A stretch of DNA of 64,000 nt, from positions 1,054,001 to 1,118,000 of the forward strand of contig JAOSJU010000001.1 of assembly GCA_027493945.1 (NCBI GenBank), in the 5' to 3' direction. Both the position numbers and the translations under genes were made by a program. The notes below the pieces were generated by a model that was not told the DNA's origin, did no database searches, and worked only from the letters and a program-made list of their open reading frames with translations. Source of the DNA: Burkholderiaceae bacterium (GTDB lineage Bacteria > Pseudomonadota > Gammaproteobacteria > Burkholderiales > Burkholderiaceae_E). Numbering within the stretch: the stretch's first letter is position 1; every line of letters starts with the position of its first letter. This document shows positions 46,193 to 55,926 of this stretch, piece by piece.

Positions 46193-48277
46193 TCAGATAC
46201 CCCGCGCCGTCGCGAACGCGGCAAACCAGTCGATCGACGACGGGTTGGCCATCGAGTCGCGATTCACCGATTGCTCGACCGGCCGGCCAAGCAGGATCTT
46301 GCGCACCGGCACCTCCAGCTTCTTGCCCGACATCGTGCGCGGCACCTCGGGAATCGCGTAGACCTCGTTGGGCAGGTGGCGCGCCGACAGCCGCGTGCGC
46401 AGCGCGTCGAGGATGCGCTGGCGCAGTGCGGGATCGACGCCGGTCTCCCCGCGGGCGGCCGACGCGCCCTCAGGGGCCCGTCCCTTCGCGCCGATGCCGG
46501 CGATCGCCCATCCGGGCTCGCGCAGCACCACGAACAGCGCGAGGAACGATTCGCGTCCCAGGTACTCCGGGTCGACCACCAGCGAGTCGGCGACCTCGTC
46601 GAATTCCTCGACCACCCGGTACAGCTCGCTCGTGCCCATGCGGATGCCGTACCGGTTGATGGTGGAGTCCGATCGGCCGTAGATGGTCGCGGTGACCGAC
46701 TCGGCGCGCGGCGTGAGCTTCAGCCAGTCGCCGTGACGCCAGACGCTCGGCGGCCCCGGAAAGACGTCGAAGTAGCTCTCGAAGTAGCGCCGGCCGTCGG
46801 TGTCGCCCCAGAAGTACAGCGGCATCGACGGCATCGGCGCGGCGCAGACGAGCTCGCCCACTTCGTCGAGCAGCGGCTTGCCGTCGTCTCCGTACGCATG
46901 GATTGCCCCGCCGAGGGTGCGGCACTGCATCTCGCCTGCGTACACCGGCAGGATCGGACACGAGGTGAGGAAGGCCGCGCCCGGATCGGTGCCGCCCGAG
47001 ATCGACGCGAGCATCACGTCGGGGTGCACCGACGAATAGATCCAGCGATACGCGTCCTCGGTCAGCGGCGAGCCGGTCGACCCGATGGTGCGCAGCGCCG
47101 ACAGGTCGAACTGTTCGCGCGGCTTCATGCCCGCCTTCATGCACAGTGAGACGAACGCCGGGCTGATGCCCAGGAAAGTGAGCCGCTCGCGCTCGGCGAG
47201 CTGCCAAAGCCGCCCCAGGTCGGGGAACCCCGGATTGCCGTCGAACTGCAGCAGCGTCGCGCCGGTCATCAGCGTGGACACCCAAAGGTTCCACATGATC
47301 CAGCCAGTCGAGGAGAACCAGAAGAAGCGGTCGTCCTCGCCGACATCGAGATGCAGCAGGTTGGTCTTCAGCGTCTCGAGCACGAAGCCGCCATGTCCGT
47401 GCACGATCGGCTTGGGCATGCCGGTGGTGCCCGACGAATAGACGATCCACAGCGGATGGTCGAACGGCACCGGCGTGAACGCGCAGTCGGCCGCGCGGGC
47501 GAGCGCATCAGACCAGTTCACCACTTCGACCGCTGTGCCGGCGGGGCCCACCGCGCCCAGGCTCGCCCCAGCGTCGAGGTAGGGCACGAAGATGACCGCG
47601 CGCACGCTCGGCAGTTGCCGCACGAGCTCGCGAACCACGTCGCGCCGGTCGAAATCCTTGCCGCCATACCGATAGCCGTCGACCGCGAACAGCACCTTCG
47701 GCTCGATCTGCCGGAAGCGGTCGAGCACGCTCACCGGCCCCATGTCGGGCGACGAGCTCGACCAGATCGCGCCCAGGCTCGTCGTCGCCAGCAGCGCGAC
47801 GACGGCTTGCGGAATGTTCGGCATGTACGAGACGCAGCGATCGCCGGGAGCGACCCCGAGCCGCTTCAGCGTCGCGGTCAGCGCGCCGGTTTGCGCGCGC
47901 AGGCGATCCCAGCCGATCTCGGTGCGCGGCTGCAGTTCCGACTCGAACACCAGCGCCGGACGATCGCCATGGGCGTGCACGCGCGCGGGCGCGAGCAGGT
48001 GCTCGGCGTAATTGAGCGTTTCGCCTTCGAACCAGCGCGCCCCGGGCATCTCGCGCGCCGACAGCACCCGCGAACAGGGCGTGTGGGCGATCACGCCGGC
48101 CCACTGATGAAACGACTCCCAGAAATCCTCGAGGTGCTCGACCGACCAGGTCCACAGCGCCTCGTAGTCGGCGAAGGCGAGCCCGCGAGTCTGCCGCAGC
48201 CACTCGCGATAACGCGTGATGCGGGCGCGCGCGATTCGCTCGCGGCTCGGCCGCCACAGGACTTCCGGGGTCGACAT
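46193..48277 (-). CDS. Acetoacetyl-CoA synthetase
   Basis: This AMP-forming ligase of 694 residues (counting from the ATG at 48277) matches acetoacetate-CoA ligases in length and in WSVEHLEDFWESFHQWAG, GARWFEGETLNYAEHLL, the loop VYSSGTTGMPKPIVHGHGG, the motif SISGGTDPGAAF and RSDSTINRYGIRMGTSELY with the late TMSGKKLEVPVRKIL lysine. It would turn free acetoacetate into acetoacetyl-CoA. It is divergent from the GntR gene that heads the catabolic run, so it could supply substrate for the thiolase there. AGGAGG lies upstream of the start. Confidence 0.9.
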   Translation of the reverse strand: MSTPEVLWRPSRERIARARITRYREWLRQTRGLAFADYEALWTWSVEHLEDFWESFHQWAGVIAHTPCSRVLSAREMPGARWFEGETLNYAEHLLAPARVHAHGDRPALVFESELQPRTEIGWDRLRAQTGALTATLKRLGVAPGDRCVSYMPNIPQAVVALLATTSLGAIWSSSSPDMGPVSVLDRFRQIEPKVLFAVDGYRYGGKDFDRRDVVRELVRQLPSVRAVIFVPYLDAGASLGAVGPAGTAVEVVNWSDALARAADCAFTPVPFDHPLWIVYSSGTTGMPKPIVHGHGGFVLETLKTNLLHLDVGEDDRFFWFSSTGWIMWNLWVSTLMTGATLLQFDGNPGFPDLGRLWQLAERERLTFLGISPAFVSLCMKAGMKPREQFDLSALRTIGSTGSPLTEDAYRWIYSSVHPDVMLASISGGTDPGAAFLTSCPILPVYAGEMQCRTLGGAIHAYGDDGKPLLDEVGELVCAAPMPSMPLYFWGDTDGRRYFESYFDVFPGPPSVWRHGDWLKLTPRAESVTATIYGRSDSTINRYGIRMGTSELYRVVEEFDEVADSLVVDPEYLGRESFLALFVVLREPGWAIAGIGAKGRAPEGASAARGETGVDPALRQRILDALRTRLSARHLPNEVYAIPEVPRTMSGKKLEVPVRKILLGRPVEQSVNRDSMANPSSIDWFAAFATARGI

Positions 48278-48422
48278 GGGCCTCGCGCCTCCTCTGTGTT
48301 TCGTCGCCGTGGTCGAGACTATAGCCACCGCGGCGGCCTGGCCGGCATCGTGGCACGCGCCGTGCCGGGAACGCCTCCCCGGGACGATTCCCGCTTTACA
48401 GCGCGATCGTTGAGGAATAGAG

Positions 48423-48446
48423 TGTGTATACAGTATCCAGCACACA
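48423..48446. promoter_or_regulatory. Possible GntR operator in the divergent control region
   Basis: A TGTG...CACA flanked segment with GTATAC and GTAT in its centre lies between the acetoacetyl-CoA synthetase and GntR genes. FCD-type GntR proteins often bind GTATAC-like cores. The dyad is imperfect and the call is tentative. Confidence 0.3.
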
Positions 48447-48547
48447 TTCGCAGCAGACATCCGATTCCCGGCCTCGCGCCCGGCCCGAGTTTCCGGTCGC
48501 GATCGCCGGCCATGATTTCCAGCCGCCGCGCGCGGTGGAGGTGCGCC

Positions 48548-49228
48548 TTGGTTCCGTCGCTCGAGCCTGTCGATCGCCCCGTCGCCCTCGGCGAGCAGGT
48601 CTACGACACGCTGCGCGCATACCTGCGCGACGGCGCGATCCAGGCAGGCCAGCCGCTGCAGGAAGTGCAACTCGCCACGCAGCTGGGCGTCTCGCGCACC
48701 CCGGTGCGCGAGGCACTTGCGCGGCTGGCGAGCGAGGGCCTGCTGGTCTCGGGCGGCCGCAGCTACATGGTGCCCGAGCTCACGCTCGCCGACGTCGACG
48801 ACATCTACGAGGTGCGCTTCCTGATCGAGCCGCCGGCGACCCGCCGCGTGGCCGAGCGTACCGCCGATCCCGAAGTGCGCGCGCCGATCGAGGCGGCACT
48901 CGCCGAAGCGCGCGCGGCACACCGTGCCGGCGACGCCGCGGCCTTTCGCGAAAGCCACGTGCACTTCCGCAGTGCCTGGCTCGCGCTGGTGCCGAACCGG
49001 CGGCTGGTGAAAGTGATCGAGCAATACGCCGACCACATGCAGCGCATCCGGGCGCTGACGCTGGACGACCCCGACATCCGCGCCATCGTGCTCGCGGGCT
49101 TCGAGCGCCTGATCGAGGCGCTGCGGGCCGGCGACGCGGACGCGGCCGCCACCGCGATGCACGCGCACCTGGTCGAGGCCAAGCGCGCGTTCGTTACCGC
49201 CGTCGGCCTCGACAAGGCCACTGCCTGA
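48548..49228 (+). CDS. GntR family regulator with FCD ligand domain
   Basis: The 226-residue protein has a GntR winged helix (LGEQVYDTLRAYLRDGAIQA, LATQLGVSRTPVREALARLA) and an all-helical FCD domain with ligand His/Arg residues (DIYEVRFLIEPPATRRVAE, HVHFRSAWLALV, AMHAHL). The TTG at 48548 is chosen because GGAGGT lies six bases upstream; an ATG at 48512 would add 12 residues. It is the first gene of the plus-strand run and likely represses both directions until a carboxylate or CoA intermediate binds. Confidence 0.88.
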   Translation: MVPSLEPVDRPVALGEQVYDTLRAYLRDGAIQAGQPLQEVQLATQLGVSRTPVREALARLASEGLLVSGGRSYMVPELTLADVDDIYEVRFLIEPPATRRVAERTADPEVRAPIEAALAEARAAHRAGDAAAFRESHVHFRSAWLALVPNRRLVKVIEQYADHMQRIRALTLDDPDIRAIVLAGFERLIEALRAGDADAAATAMHAHLVEAKRAFVTAVGLDKATA

Positions 49229-49247
49229 CACTCACCGGGAGGCCCCC

Positions 49248-50453
49248 ATGCCCTACAAGGCCCAGATCCCCTACGGCGCCTACTGGAGCACCCCGTTCGC
49301 GCGCTGGCAGGGCAGCTTCGCGAACCTGAACAGCATCGAGTTCGCCGCGCACGTCGCGCGCGCCGAGCTTGCGAAGCGTCGCATCGACCCGAAGGTGCTC
49401 GACTACGGCGCGCTCGGCTTCTCGGTGCCGCAGAAGCATTCGTTCTACGGGCTGCCGTGGCTCACCGGCCTGATCGGCGCCGGGCACGTGGGCGGCCCCA
49501 CGCTGATGCAGGCCTGCGCCACCGGCGTGCGCACGCTGCTGGCCGCCGCCCAGGAGATCGAGGTCGGCATGGCCAGCGTCGCGCTGGCGATCAATTGCGA
49601 CCGCACCTCCAACGGCCCGCACCTGTACTACCCCAATCCGCGCGGACCCGGTGGCACCGGCGCCGCCGAAGACTGGGTGATGGACAACTTCAACTGCGAC
49701 CCGCTCGGCCCGCACGCGATGCTGGTCACCGCCGAAAACGTCGCGAAGAAGCACGGCATCGCAACCGCTGCACAGCACGAAGTCGTGCTGCGCCGCGAGG
49801 AGCAGTACCGCGACGCGCTCGCCGACGGCGCGGCGTTCCTCAAGCGCTTCATGACCCTGCCCTTCGACGTGCCCGCGCCCGGCTATCGCAAGAGCGCCGG
49901 CACGCTCGAGGCCGACGAAGGCGTCTCGCGTTCCACGCCCGAAGGGCTGGCGCGGCTCGAGCCGGTGGCCAAGGGGGGCACGATCACCTTCGGCGGCCAG
50001 ACCCACCCGGCCGACGGCAACGCGGCCATCATCGTCACCAGCGCCGGGCGCGCGCGCGAACTCTCCAGCGACCCGAAGATCGCGGTGCGACTGCACGGCT
50101 TCGGGCTGGCGCGCGCGGCGCTCGCGCACATGCCCGAGGCAACGGTGCCGGCGGCGCAACGCGCGCTCGCGCAGGCCGGTCGGTCGATCTCGCAGATGGC
50201 GGCGATCAAGACGCACAACCCGTTCGCGGTCAACGACCTCTATTTCGCACAGGAAACCGGCGCCGACCTGCAATCGATGAACAACTACGGCTGCTCGCTC
50301 GTCTGGGGCCATCCGCAGGCACCGATGGGCACGCGCGCGATCATCGAGCTGATCGAAGAACTCGCGATCCGCGGCGGCGGCTTCGGGCTGTTCACCGGCT
50401 GTGCCGCCGGCGATACCTCGATGGCGGTGGTGCTCGAGGTCGGGGACGCCTAG
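49248..50453 (+). CDS. Thiolase family protein
   Basis: The 401-residue protein has the acyl-accepting Cys in LMQACATGVRTLLAA, the catalytic His in LVWGHPQAPMGTR and the second Cys in LFTGCAAGDTS, so the active site of a degradative acetyl-CoA acyltransferase appears complete. It begins 20 bases after GntR. The unusual N terminus (YGAYWSTPFARWQGSFANL) and the CAAGD variant of the usual CxGGG set it apart from PhaA/FadA, so the chain or branch specificity is unclear. Confidence 0.88.
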   Translation: MPYKAQIPYGAYWSTPFARWQGSFANLNSIEFAAHVARAELAKRRIDPKVLDYGALGFSVPQKHSFYGLPWLTGLIGAGHVGGPTLMQACATGVRTLLAAAQEIEVGMASVALAINCDRTSNGPHLYYPNPRGPGGTGAAEDWVMDNFNCDPLGPHAMLVTAENVAKKHGIATAAQHEVVLRREEQYRDALADGAAFLKRFMTLPFDVPAPGYRKSAGTLEADEGVSRSTPEGLARLEPVAKGGTITFGGQTHPADGNAAIIVTSAGRARELSSDPKIAVRLHGFGLARAALAHMPEATVPAAQRALAQAGRSISQMAAIKTHNPFAVNDLYFAQETGADLQSMNNYGCSLVWGHPQAPMGTRAIIELIEELAIRGGGFGLFTGCAAGDTSMAVVLEVGDA

Positions 50454-50490
50454 CCGACGCAGCGCAGCGCAGCGGCGGAGGAGCGCGACG

Positions 50491-52045
50491 ATGCAGATGC
50501 ACGCCTGGATCCACCATCACGCCCGGCGCAGCCCCGGGCGGCTGGCGATCCGCTTTCCCGGCCGCGACTTCAGCTACGCGGCACTCGCGCAACTGGTCGA
50601 CCGCTATGCGGCAGCGCTGGCTGCCGGAGGCATCCGGCGCGGCAACTGCATCGCGTACCTGGGCCTGAACAGTCCCGAAGAGATCGCGCTGCTGTTCGCC
50701 TGCGCGCGGCTGGGCGCGATGTTCCTGCCGCTGAACTGGCGGCTGGCTGCGCCCGAGCACCGGCAGATTCTCGCCGATTGCCCGCCATCGCTGCTGTTCG
50801 TCGAGCCGCAGTTCGTCGAGCACGCCGAGGTGCTGCGCGCGTCGGTGCGCCGCGATGCGGCGATCACCTGGGGCCAGCGCGCGCCGGGCTGGACCGATTG
50901 CGCCGCGTTCCTGTCGCGCGGCGGCGAGCCGCCCACCGCGCCGGCCGCGGGCGCGGGCGAGACGCACGAAGGTGACGCCGATGCCGGCGCCGCGCTGCTC
51001 GTCTGCTACACCTCGGGCTCCACCGGCAGGCCCAAGGGCGTCGTGCTCACGCAGGATGCCATCGCCTGGAACGCGCTGAACAGCGCGGCGATGCACGATC
51101 TCACCGAAGACGACCACGTCCTCACGACACTGCCGCTGTTCCACGTCGGTGGGCTCAACAACCAGACCACGCCGGCGCTGCGTGCCGGCTGCACCGTGGT
51201 GCTGCATCCGAAGTTCGATGTCGAGGCCACCTTCGACGCGATCGAGCATGAGCGCATCACGCTCACCGTGCTGGTGCCCGCGCAGCTCGGAGGCGATGCT
51301 CGCGCATCCGCGCTGGAACAGCGCCGACTTTTCGAGCCTGCGGATGATCACCACCGGCTCGATGATCGTGCCCGAACGCCTGATCCGCGCGGTGCACGCG
51401 CGCGGCGTGCCGCTGGTGCAGGTCTACGGCGCCACCGAAACCTGCCCGATCGCAGCCTGCCAGCAGGCGCAGGACGCGCTGCGCAAGGCCGGATCGACCG
51501 GTCGGGCCGCCGCGCACTGCGAACTGCGCATCGTCGGCGACGACGGCCGCGACGTCGCGCAGGGCGCCACCGGCGAGATCCTGGTGCGCGGCCCGAACCT
51601 GATGAGCGGCTACTGGAACGCGCCGCAGGCCACCGCAGCGGTGCTGACCGACGGCTGGTTCCACACCGGCGACATGGGGCACCTCGACCCCGAAGGCTTC
51701 CTGTACGTCGACGGACGGCGCAAGGAAATGATCATCTCGGGTGGCGAGAACATCTATCCGGCCGAGATCGAGAACGTGCTCACCGAGTCGCCCGACATCG
51801 CCGAAGCTTCGGTGGTGGGCTGGCCCGACCGTCGCTGGGGCGAGATCGCGGTCGCGGTCGTGGCCCCGCGTGCCGGCCGGCGCCTCGACGAGGCCACGGT
51901 GCTCGGCCTGCTCGAAGGCCGCATCGCGCGCTTCAAGCATCCGAAGCGGGTGCTCTTCGTCGATGCTTTGCCCAAGACGGCGCTCGGCAAGGTCCGTCGC
52001 GAGGAAGTGCGGCGCCTGCTTGCCGGCACTCCCGCCATCGGCTGA
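50491..52045 (+). CDS. AMP-forming acyl-CoA ligase (one apparent frameshift)
   Basis: The N-terminal frame has the ATP loop CYTSGSTGRPKGVVLTQDA and PLFHVGGLNNQTTPAL. The C-terminal frame has TTGSMIVPERLIRAV, YGATETCPIAA, WFHTGDMGHLDPEGFLYVDG, IISGGENIYPAEIEN and the catalytic Lys in LPKTALGKVRREEV. An extra G in ctcggag near 51289-51290 separates them; ctcgag restores PAQLEAMLAHPRW. The corrected length is about 517. The motifs fit the medium/short or branched acyl-CoA synthetase group. It probably activates the acid that enters the pathway. Confidence 0.85.
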
Positions 52046-52062
52046 CAAAGGAGGAATTCCCC

Positions 52063-54204
52063 ATGGCCCTCGAGATCGGCATCGACGTCGGCGGCACCTT
52101 CACCGACTTCGTCGTCACCCGCGACGGCGCCGAGCCGGCAATCTTCAAGTCGCTGTCGACGCCGGCCGACCCGTCGATCGCGGTGGTCAACGGACTGGCC
52201 GACATCGCAGCGAGCATGAATCCGCCGATGACGCTCGAGGCCTTCGCCCCGACGATCGACTCGATCGTGCACGGCACGACGGTGACCACCAACGCCACGC
52301 TCACGCACACCGGCGCGAAGTGCGGCCTGCTCACCACGCAGGGCGTGCGCGACGCGCTCGAGATGCGCCGCGGCATCCGCGAGGAGCAGTACAACAACCG
52401 CTACGCGAACGTGAAGCCGCTCGTGCCGCGCTACCTGCGCGCCGGCGTCCGGGGGCGCATCGACCGGGGGGGCGCCGAGACCGTGCCGCTCGACCTCGAT
52501 GGCGTGCGCGAGGCGATCGAGCTGTTCCGGCGCGAGAACGTGCAGGCGGTGGCGATCTGCTTCATGAACTCGTTCGCCAACCCCGCGCACGAGCGCGCCG
52601 CCGCCGGGATCGTCCGGCGCGAGCTGCCCGACGCCTGGCTGTCGGTCTCCACCGACCTGCTGCCGTCGATCCGCTTCTACGAGCGGGTGAGCACCACGGC
52701 GCTCAACGCGTACGTCGGGCCGAAGCTGAACCACTACCTCGACCAGCTGGTCGGACGCCTGAAGGGCATCGGCTTCGGAGGACTGCTGCTGATCATGCAG
52801 TCCAACGGCGGGGTGATCTCGCCGCAGCTGGCGCGCGAGAAGGCGGCGCTCACGCTGTTGTCGGGGCCGGCCGGCGGGCCGGGCGCCGGCCTGTTCTACG
52901 CGCGCGCGCACGGCTTCGACAAGTGCATCACCACCGACATGGGCGGCACCAGCTTCGAGGCGTCGGTCTCGGTGGGCGCGCCGATGATCAAGAACGACGG
53001 CGAGATCGCGCGCCACAAGCTGGCGCTGCCGATGCTCGACATCCACACGATCGGGGCGGGCGGGGGCTCGATCGGCTGGCTCGACGAAGGCGGACTGCTG
53101 CGCATGGGCCCGCAGAGCGCCGGTGCCGACCCGGGCCCGGCCTGCTACGGCAAGGGCGGCACGCTGCCCACCACCACCGATGCCAACGTGGTGCTCGGCT
53201 ACCTCGACCCGGGCTTCTTCGCCGGCGGCAGGATGAAGCTCGACGCGGCCGCCGCGCGGGCGGCGATCGACGAGCACATCGCCAGGCCGATGGGGCTGAC
53301 GGTCGAGGAAGCTGCGGCCGGCATGTACCGGGTCGCCTGCAACAACATGGCCCAGGGCGTGCGCGAGGTCACGATCAAGCGCGGCTTCGATCCGCGCGAG
53401 TTCCCGATCGTGCCGGCCGGCGGCGCCGGTCCGATCCACTCGTGCCTGATCTGCCACGAACTCGAGATTCCGCTTCAGATCGTGCCGCGCGAATCCTCGG
53501 TGCTGTGCGCGTTCGGCATGCTGATGAGCGAACTCAAGCACGACTTCGTGCGCACCTTCGTCGCGCGGCTCGAATCGCTCGACTGGACGAAGCTCGTCGG
53601 CATCGTCGACGAGATGGCGCGCGACGGCGCCGCGCAACTGGCCGAGGAGCGCATCCCCGAGGCGCGCCGCCGCTACGAGGTCAAGTTCGACTGCCGCTAC
53701 ATCCGCCAGTACCACGAGGTGTCGTTCCTCGTGCCGCGCGCGCTGCTCGACGCGCGCGACGCATCCGGGATCGCGCGCGCCTTCCACGCCGAGCACAACC
53801 GGCTCTACGGCTACTCGCTCGAGCAGGAGAACACGCCGATCGAGATCATCAACGTGCGCGTGCAGGCGATCGGCGCGGTCGACATGCCGGCCTACCGCAA
53901 GGACGAGTGGGCCGGCGCCGACGCCTCGCATGCGCTGAAGGGCCGCCGCAGCGTCTACCTCCCCGAGACGCGCGCCTTTGTCGAGGTGCCGATCTACGAC
54001 GGGCACCGGATGCGATTCGGCAACCGGATCGACGGTCCGGCGATGATCGAGCAGGCCACCACCGCGATCTTCGTGAGCGCCTCGTACGACTGCGTGGTCG
54101 ACGCGCTGGGCTCGTTCGCGGTCTATCGCAAGGGACGCGAGGACCTCTGCCGCGCGGCCTTCGGCCCTTCGACGCAGGCCGAGCCGGCCACGGTCGCCGC
54201 CTGA
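52063..54204 (+). CDS. Hydantoinase/oxoprolinase A family protein (HyuA/AcxA-like)
   Basis: The 713-residue protein has the ASKHA-type ATP site of the HyuA superfamily: IGIDVGGTFTDFVV at the start, SIVHGTTVTTNATL, TTDMGGTSFEASV, IGAGGGSIGWLD and GPQSAGADPGPACYG. Family members hydrolyse hydantoins or 5-oxoproline, or act as subunits that activate a ketone in acetone/acetophenone carboxylases. The length (713) equals the AcxA/HyuA class. GGAGG precedes the ATG. HyuB follows after 21 bases, so the two form a complex. Confidence 0.9.
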   Translation: MALEIGIDVGGTFTDFVVTRDGAEPAIFKSLSTPADPSIAVVNGLADIAASMNPPMTLEAFAPTIDSIVHGTTVTTNATLTHTGAKCGLLTTQGVRDALEMRRGIREEQYNNRYANVKPLVPRYLRAGVRGRIDRGGAETVPLDLDGVREAIELFRRENVQAVAICFMNSFANPAHERAAAGIVRRELPDAWLSVSTDLLPSIRFYERVSTTALNAYVGPKLNHYLDQLVGRLKGIGFGGLLLIMQSNGGVISPQLAREKAALTLLSGPAGGPGAGLFYARAHGFDKCITTDMGGTSFEASVSVGAPMIKNDGEIARHKLALPMLDIHTIGAGGGSIGWLDEGGLLRMGPQSAGADPGPACYGKGGTLPTTTDANVVLGYLDPGFFAGGRMKLDAAAARAAIDEHIARPMGLTVEEAAAGMYRVACNNMAQGVREVTIKRGFDPREFPIVPAGGAGPIHSCLICHELEIPLQIVPRESSVLCAFGMLMSELKHDFVRTFVARLESLDWTKLVGIVDEMARDGAAQLAEERIPEARRRYEVKFDCRYIRQYHEVSFLVPRALLDARDASGIARAFHAEHNRLYGYSLEQENTPIEIINVRVQAIGAVDMPAYRKDEWAGADASHALKGRRSVYLPETRAFVEVPIYDGHRMRFGNRIDGPAMIEQATTAIFVSASYDCVVDALGSFAVYRKGREDLCRAAFGPSTQAEPATVAA

Positions 54205-54225
54205 ACCCGACACGGAGCCATTGCC

Positions 54226-55914
54226 ATGAGCACCGCCGAATCCCCGAAGATCGATCCGATCCTGCTGTCGGTCTACGCGCGCACCTTCCGCTCGATCACC
54301 GACGAGATGAGCATCTCGATGGAGCAGACGACGCGATCGCCGATCCTCTGCGAGGCCAAGGACTACGTCACCGGCCTGTACGACGGCGACGGCAACATGC
54401 TCGAACAGACCGAGAACCTGCCGATCCTCGCCTTCTCGCTGGCGCCGGTGTGCAAGTACATCAAGGAGTACTTCGGCGACGAGATCTACCCGGGCGACGT
54501 GATCTTCCACAACGACGTGTTCAGTCTCGGCAACCAGAACAACGACGTCGCGGTGTTCAAGCCGGTCTTCCTCGGCGACAGGCTGGTCGCCTGGACCGCG
54601 GTGAAGGGCCACCAGGCCGACATCGGCGGCAACGTCGCCGGCGGCTACAACCCGAACGCGGTCGAGGTCTGGCAGGAGGCGCTGCGCATTCCGCCGGTGA
54701 AGGTGGTCGAGCGCGGCAAGCTGCGCCGCGACGTCTGGAACCTGATCTTCGCCAACGTGCGGCTCGACATCGTGCAGCACGACATGAAGGCCGAGATGGG
54801 CGCGTGCACGATCGGCGAGCGACGCATGCTCGAGCTGCTGGCCAAGTACGGCGTCGATAGCTACGAGGCGCACAAGCAGGCGCTGTTCGACGCGACGCGC
54901 CGGATGATGGAAGCCGAGATCGCGAAGATCCCGAACGGCCGCTATTCGGGCGAAGGCTACGTCTACTACGACGGGCGCCACGAGGGCTCGAAGTTCACGA
55001 TCCGCGTCGACATCGAGGTCGAGGAGCGCAAGATCCGCTTCGACTACTCGCGCACCGACCCGCAGACCAACGGTTTCGTCAACGGCACCTTCACCTCCAG
55101 CGCCTCGGCCACGATCCTCACGCTGCTGCAGATGGTGAACCCCGACATCCCGCACAACGAGGGGATGGTGCAGCCGATCGAGATCGTGATTCCGGAAGGC
55201 ACGATCCTGAACGCCGCCTACCCGAAGGCCACCACCTTCGGCAACCACCTGTGCCCGCCCAACGCCGACGCGATCCAGCGCGCGCTCGCGCCGGTGCTGC
55301 CCGACCGCGTCACCGCCGGCTGGAACAACCTGCTGGCGTCGCTCACTACCGGCATCGATCCGCGCACCGGAGAGAAATACGTCGACATCGGCTTCATGGG
55401 CCTGAAGGGCGGCTCGGGCGCGATGCTCGGCGCCGACGGCTACGACCACATCGGCATGATCGACGCCTCCGGCGGCGTGCTCGACCAGGACTACGAGATG
55501 TTCGAGCAGCAGACGCCGCACACGCTGGTGCGCCACGAACTGCTGCCCGACTCGGCCGGAGCGGGCCAGTGGCGCGGCGGGCTGGGCGTGGAGACGATCT
55601 TCGAGATCGGCTCGGACGACACCCAGCTGGTCACCTTCGGCGACGGCGACTTCGAGCCGGCCTTCGGCCTGTTCGGCGGCCGCGACGCCGGGCTGAACTT
55701 CATCCGCCTGCACTACCCGGACGGACGCACCGTGGTACCGAGAAACAAGGACCTGATCACCGGCGTGCCGAAAGGCACGGTCTATCACCAGGTGGCCAGC
55801 GGCGGCGGCGGCTACGGCGACCCGGGGAAGCGCGACCGCAAGGTGCTCGCCGAGGAGGTGCGCAACGGCGTGATCTCGGCCGAGGCGGCGCGCGACCTCT
55901 ACGGGATGGATTGA
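54226..55914 (+). CDS. Hydantoinase/oxoprolinase B family protein (HyuB-like)
   Basis: The 562-residue protein has the HyuB metal-site pattern IFHNDVFSLGNQNNDV, VKGHQADIGGNVAGGYNP, NEGMVQPIEIVIPEGTILNA, AGAGQWRGGLGVE and a C-terminal GGGGYGDPGKR. It is shorter than the acetone carboxylase alpha subunit (about 770) and no gamma (AcxC-like) subunit follows, so a hydantoinase-like or unknown carboxylase role is equally possible. It lies between HyuA and an acyl-CoA dehydrogenase gene. Confidence 0.9.
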   Translation: MSTAESPKIDPILLSVYARTFRSITDEMSISMEQTTRSPILCEAKDYVTGLYDGDGNMLEQTENLPILAFSLAPVCKYIKEYFGDEIYPGDVIFHNDVFSLGNQNNDVAVFKPVFLGDRLVAWTAVKGHQADIGGNVAGGYNPNAVEVWQEALRIPPVKVVERGKLRRDVWNLIFANVRLDIVQHDMKAEMGACTIGERRMLELLAKYGVDSYEAHKQALFDATRRMMEAEIAKIPNGRYSGEGYVYYDGRHEGSKFTIRVDIEVEERKIRFDYSRTDPQTNGFVNGTFTSSASATILTLLQMVNPDIPHNEGMVQPIEIVIPEGTILNAAYPKATTFGNHLCPPNADAIQRALAPVLPDRVTAGWNNLLASLTTGIDPRTGEKYVDIGFMGLKGGSGAMLGADGYDHIGMIDASGGVLDQDYEMFEQQTPHTLVRHELLPDSAGAGQWRGGLGVETIFEIGSDDTQLVTFGDGDFEPAFGLFGGRDAGLNFIRLHYPDGRTVVPRNKDLITGVPKGTVYHQVASGGGGYGDPGKRDRKVLAEEVRNGVISAEAARDLYGMD

Positions 55915-55926
55915 GGAGTTCCGCCG

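Noticed and set aside
52063-55914. Assignment of HyuA/HyuB as acetone carboxylase
   Set aside because: The B subunit is about 200 residues shorter than the acetone carboxylase alpha subunit and no gamma subunit follows, so the specific name is not supported, though acetoacetyl-CoA synthetase next door keeps the idea open.
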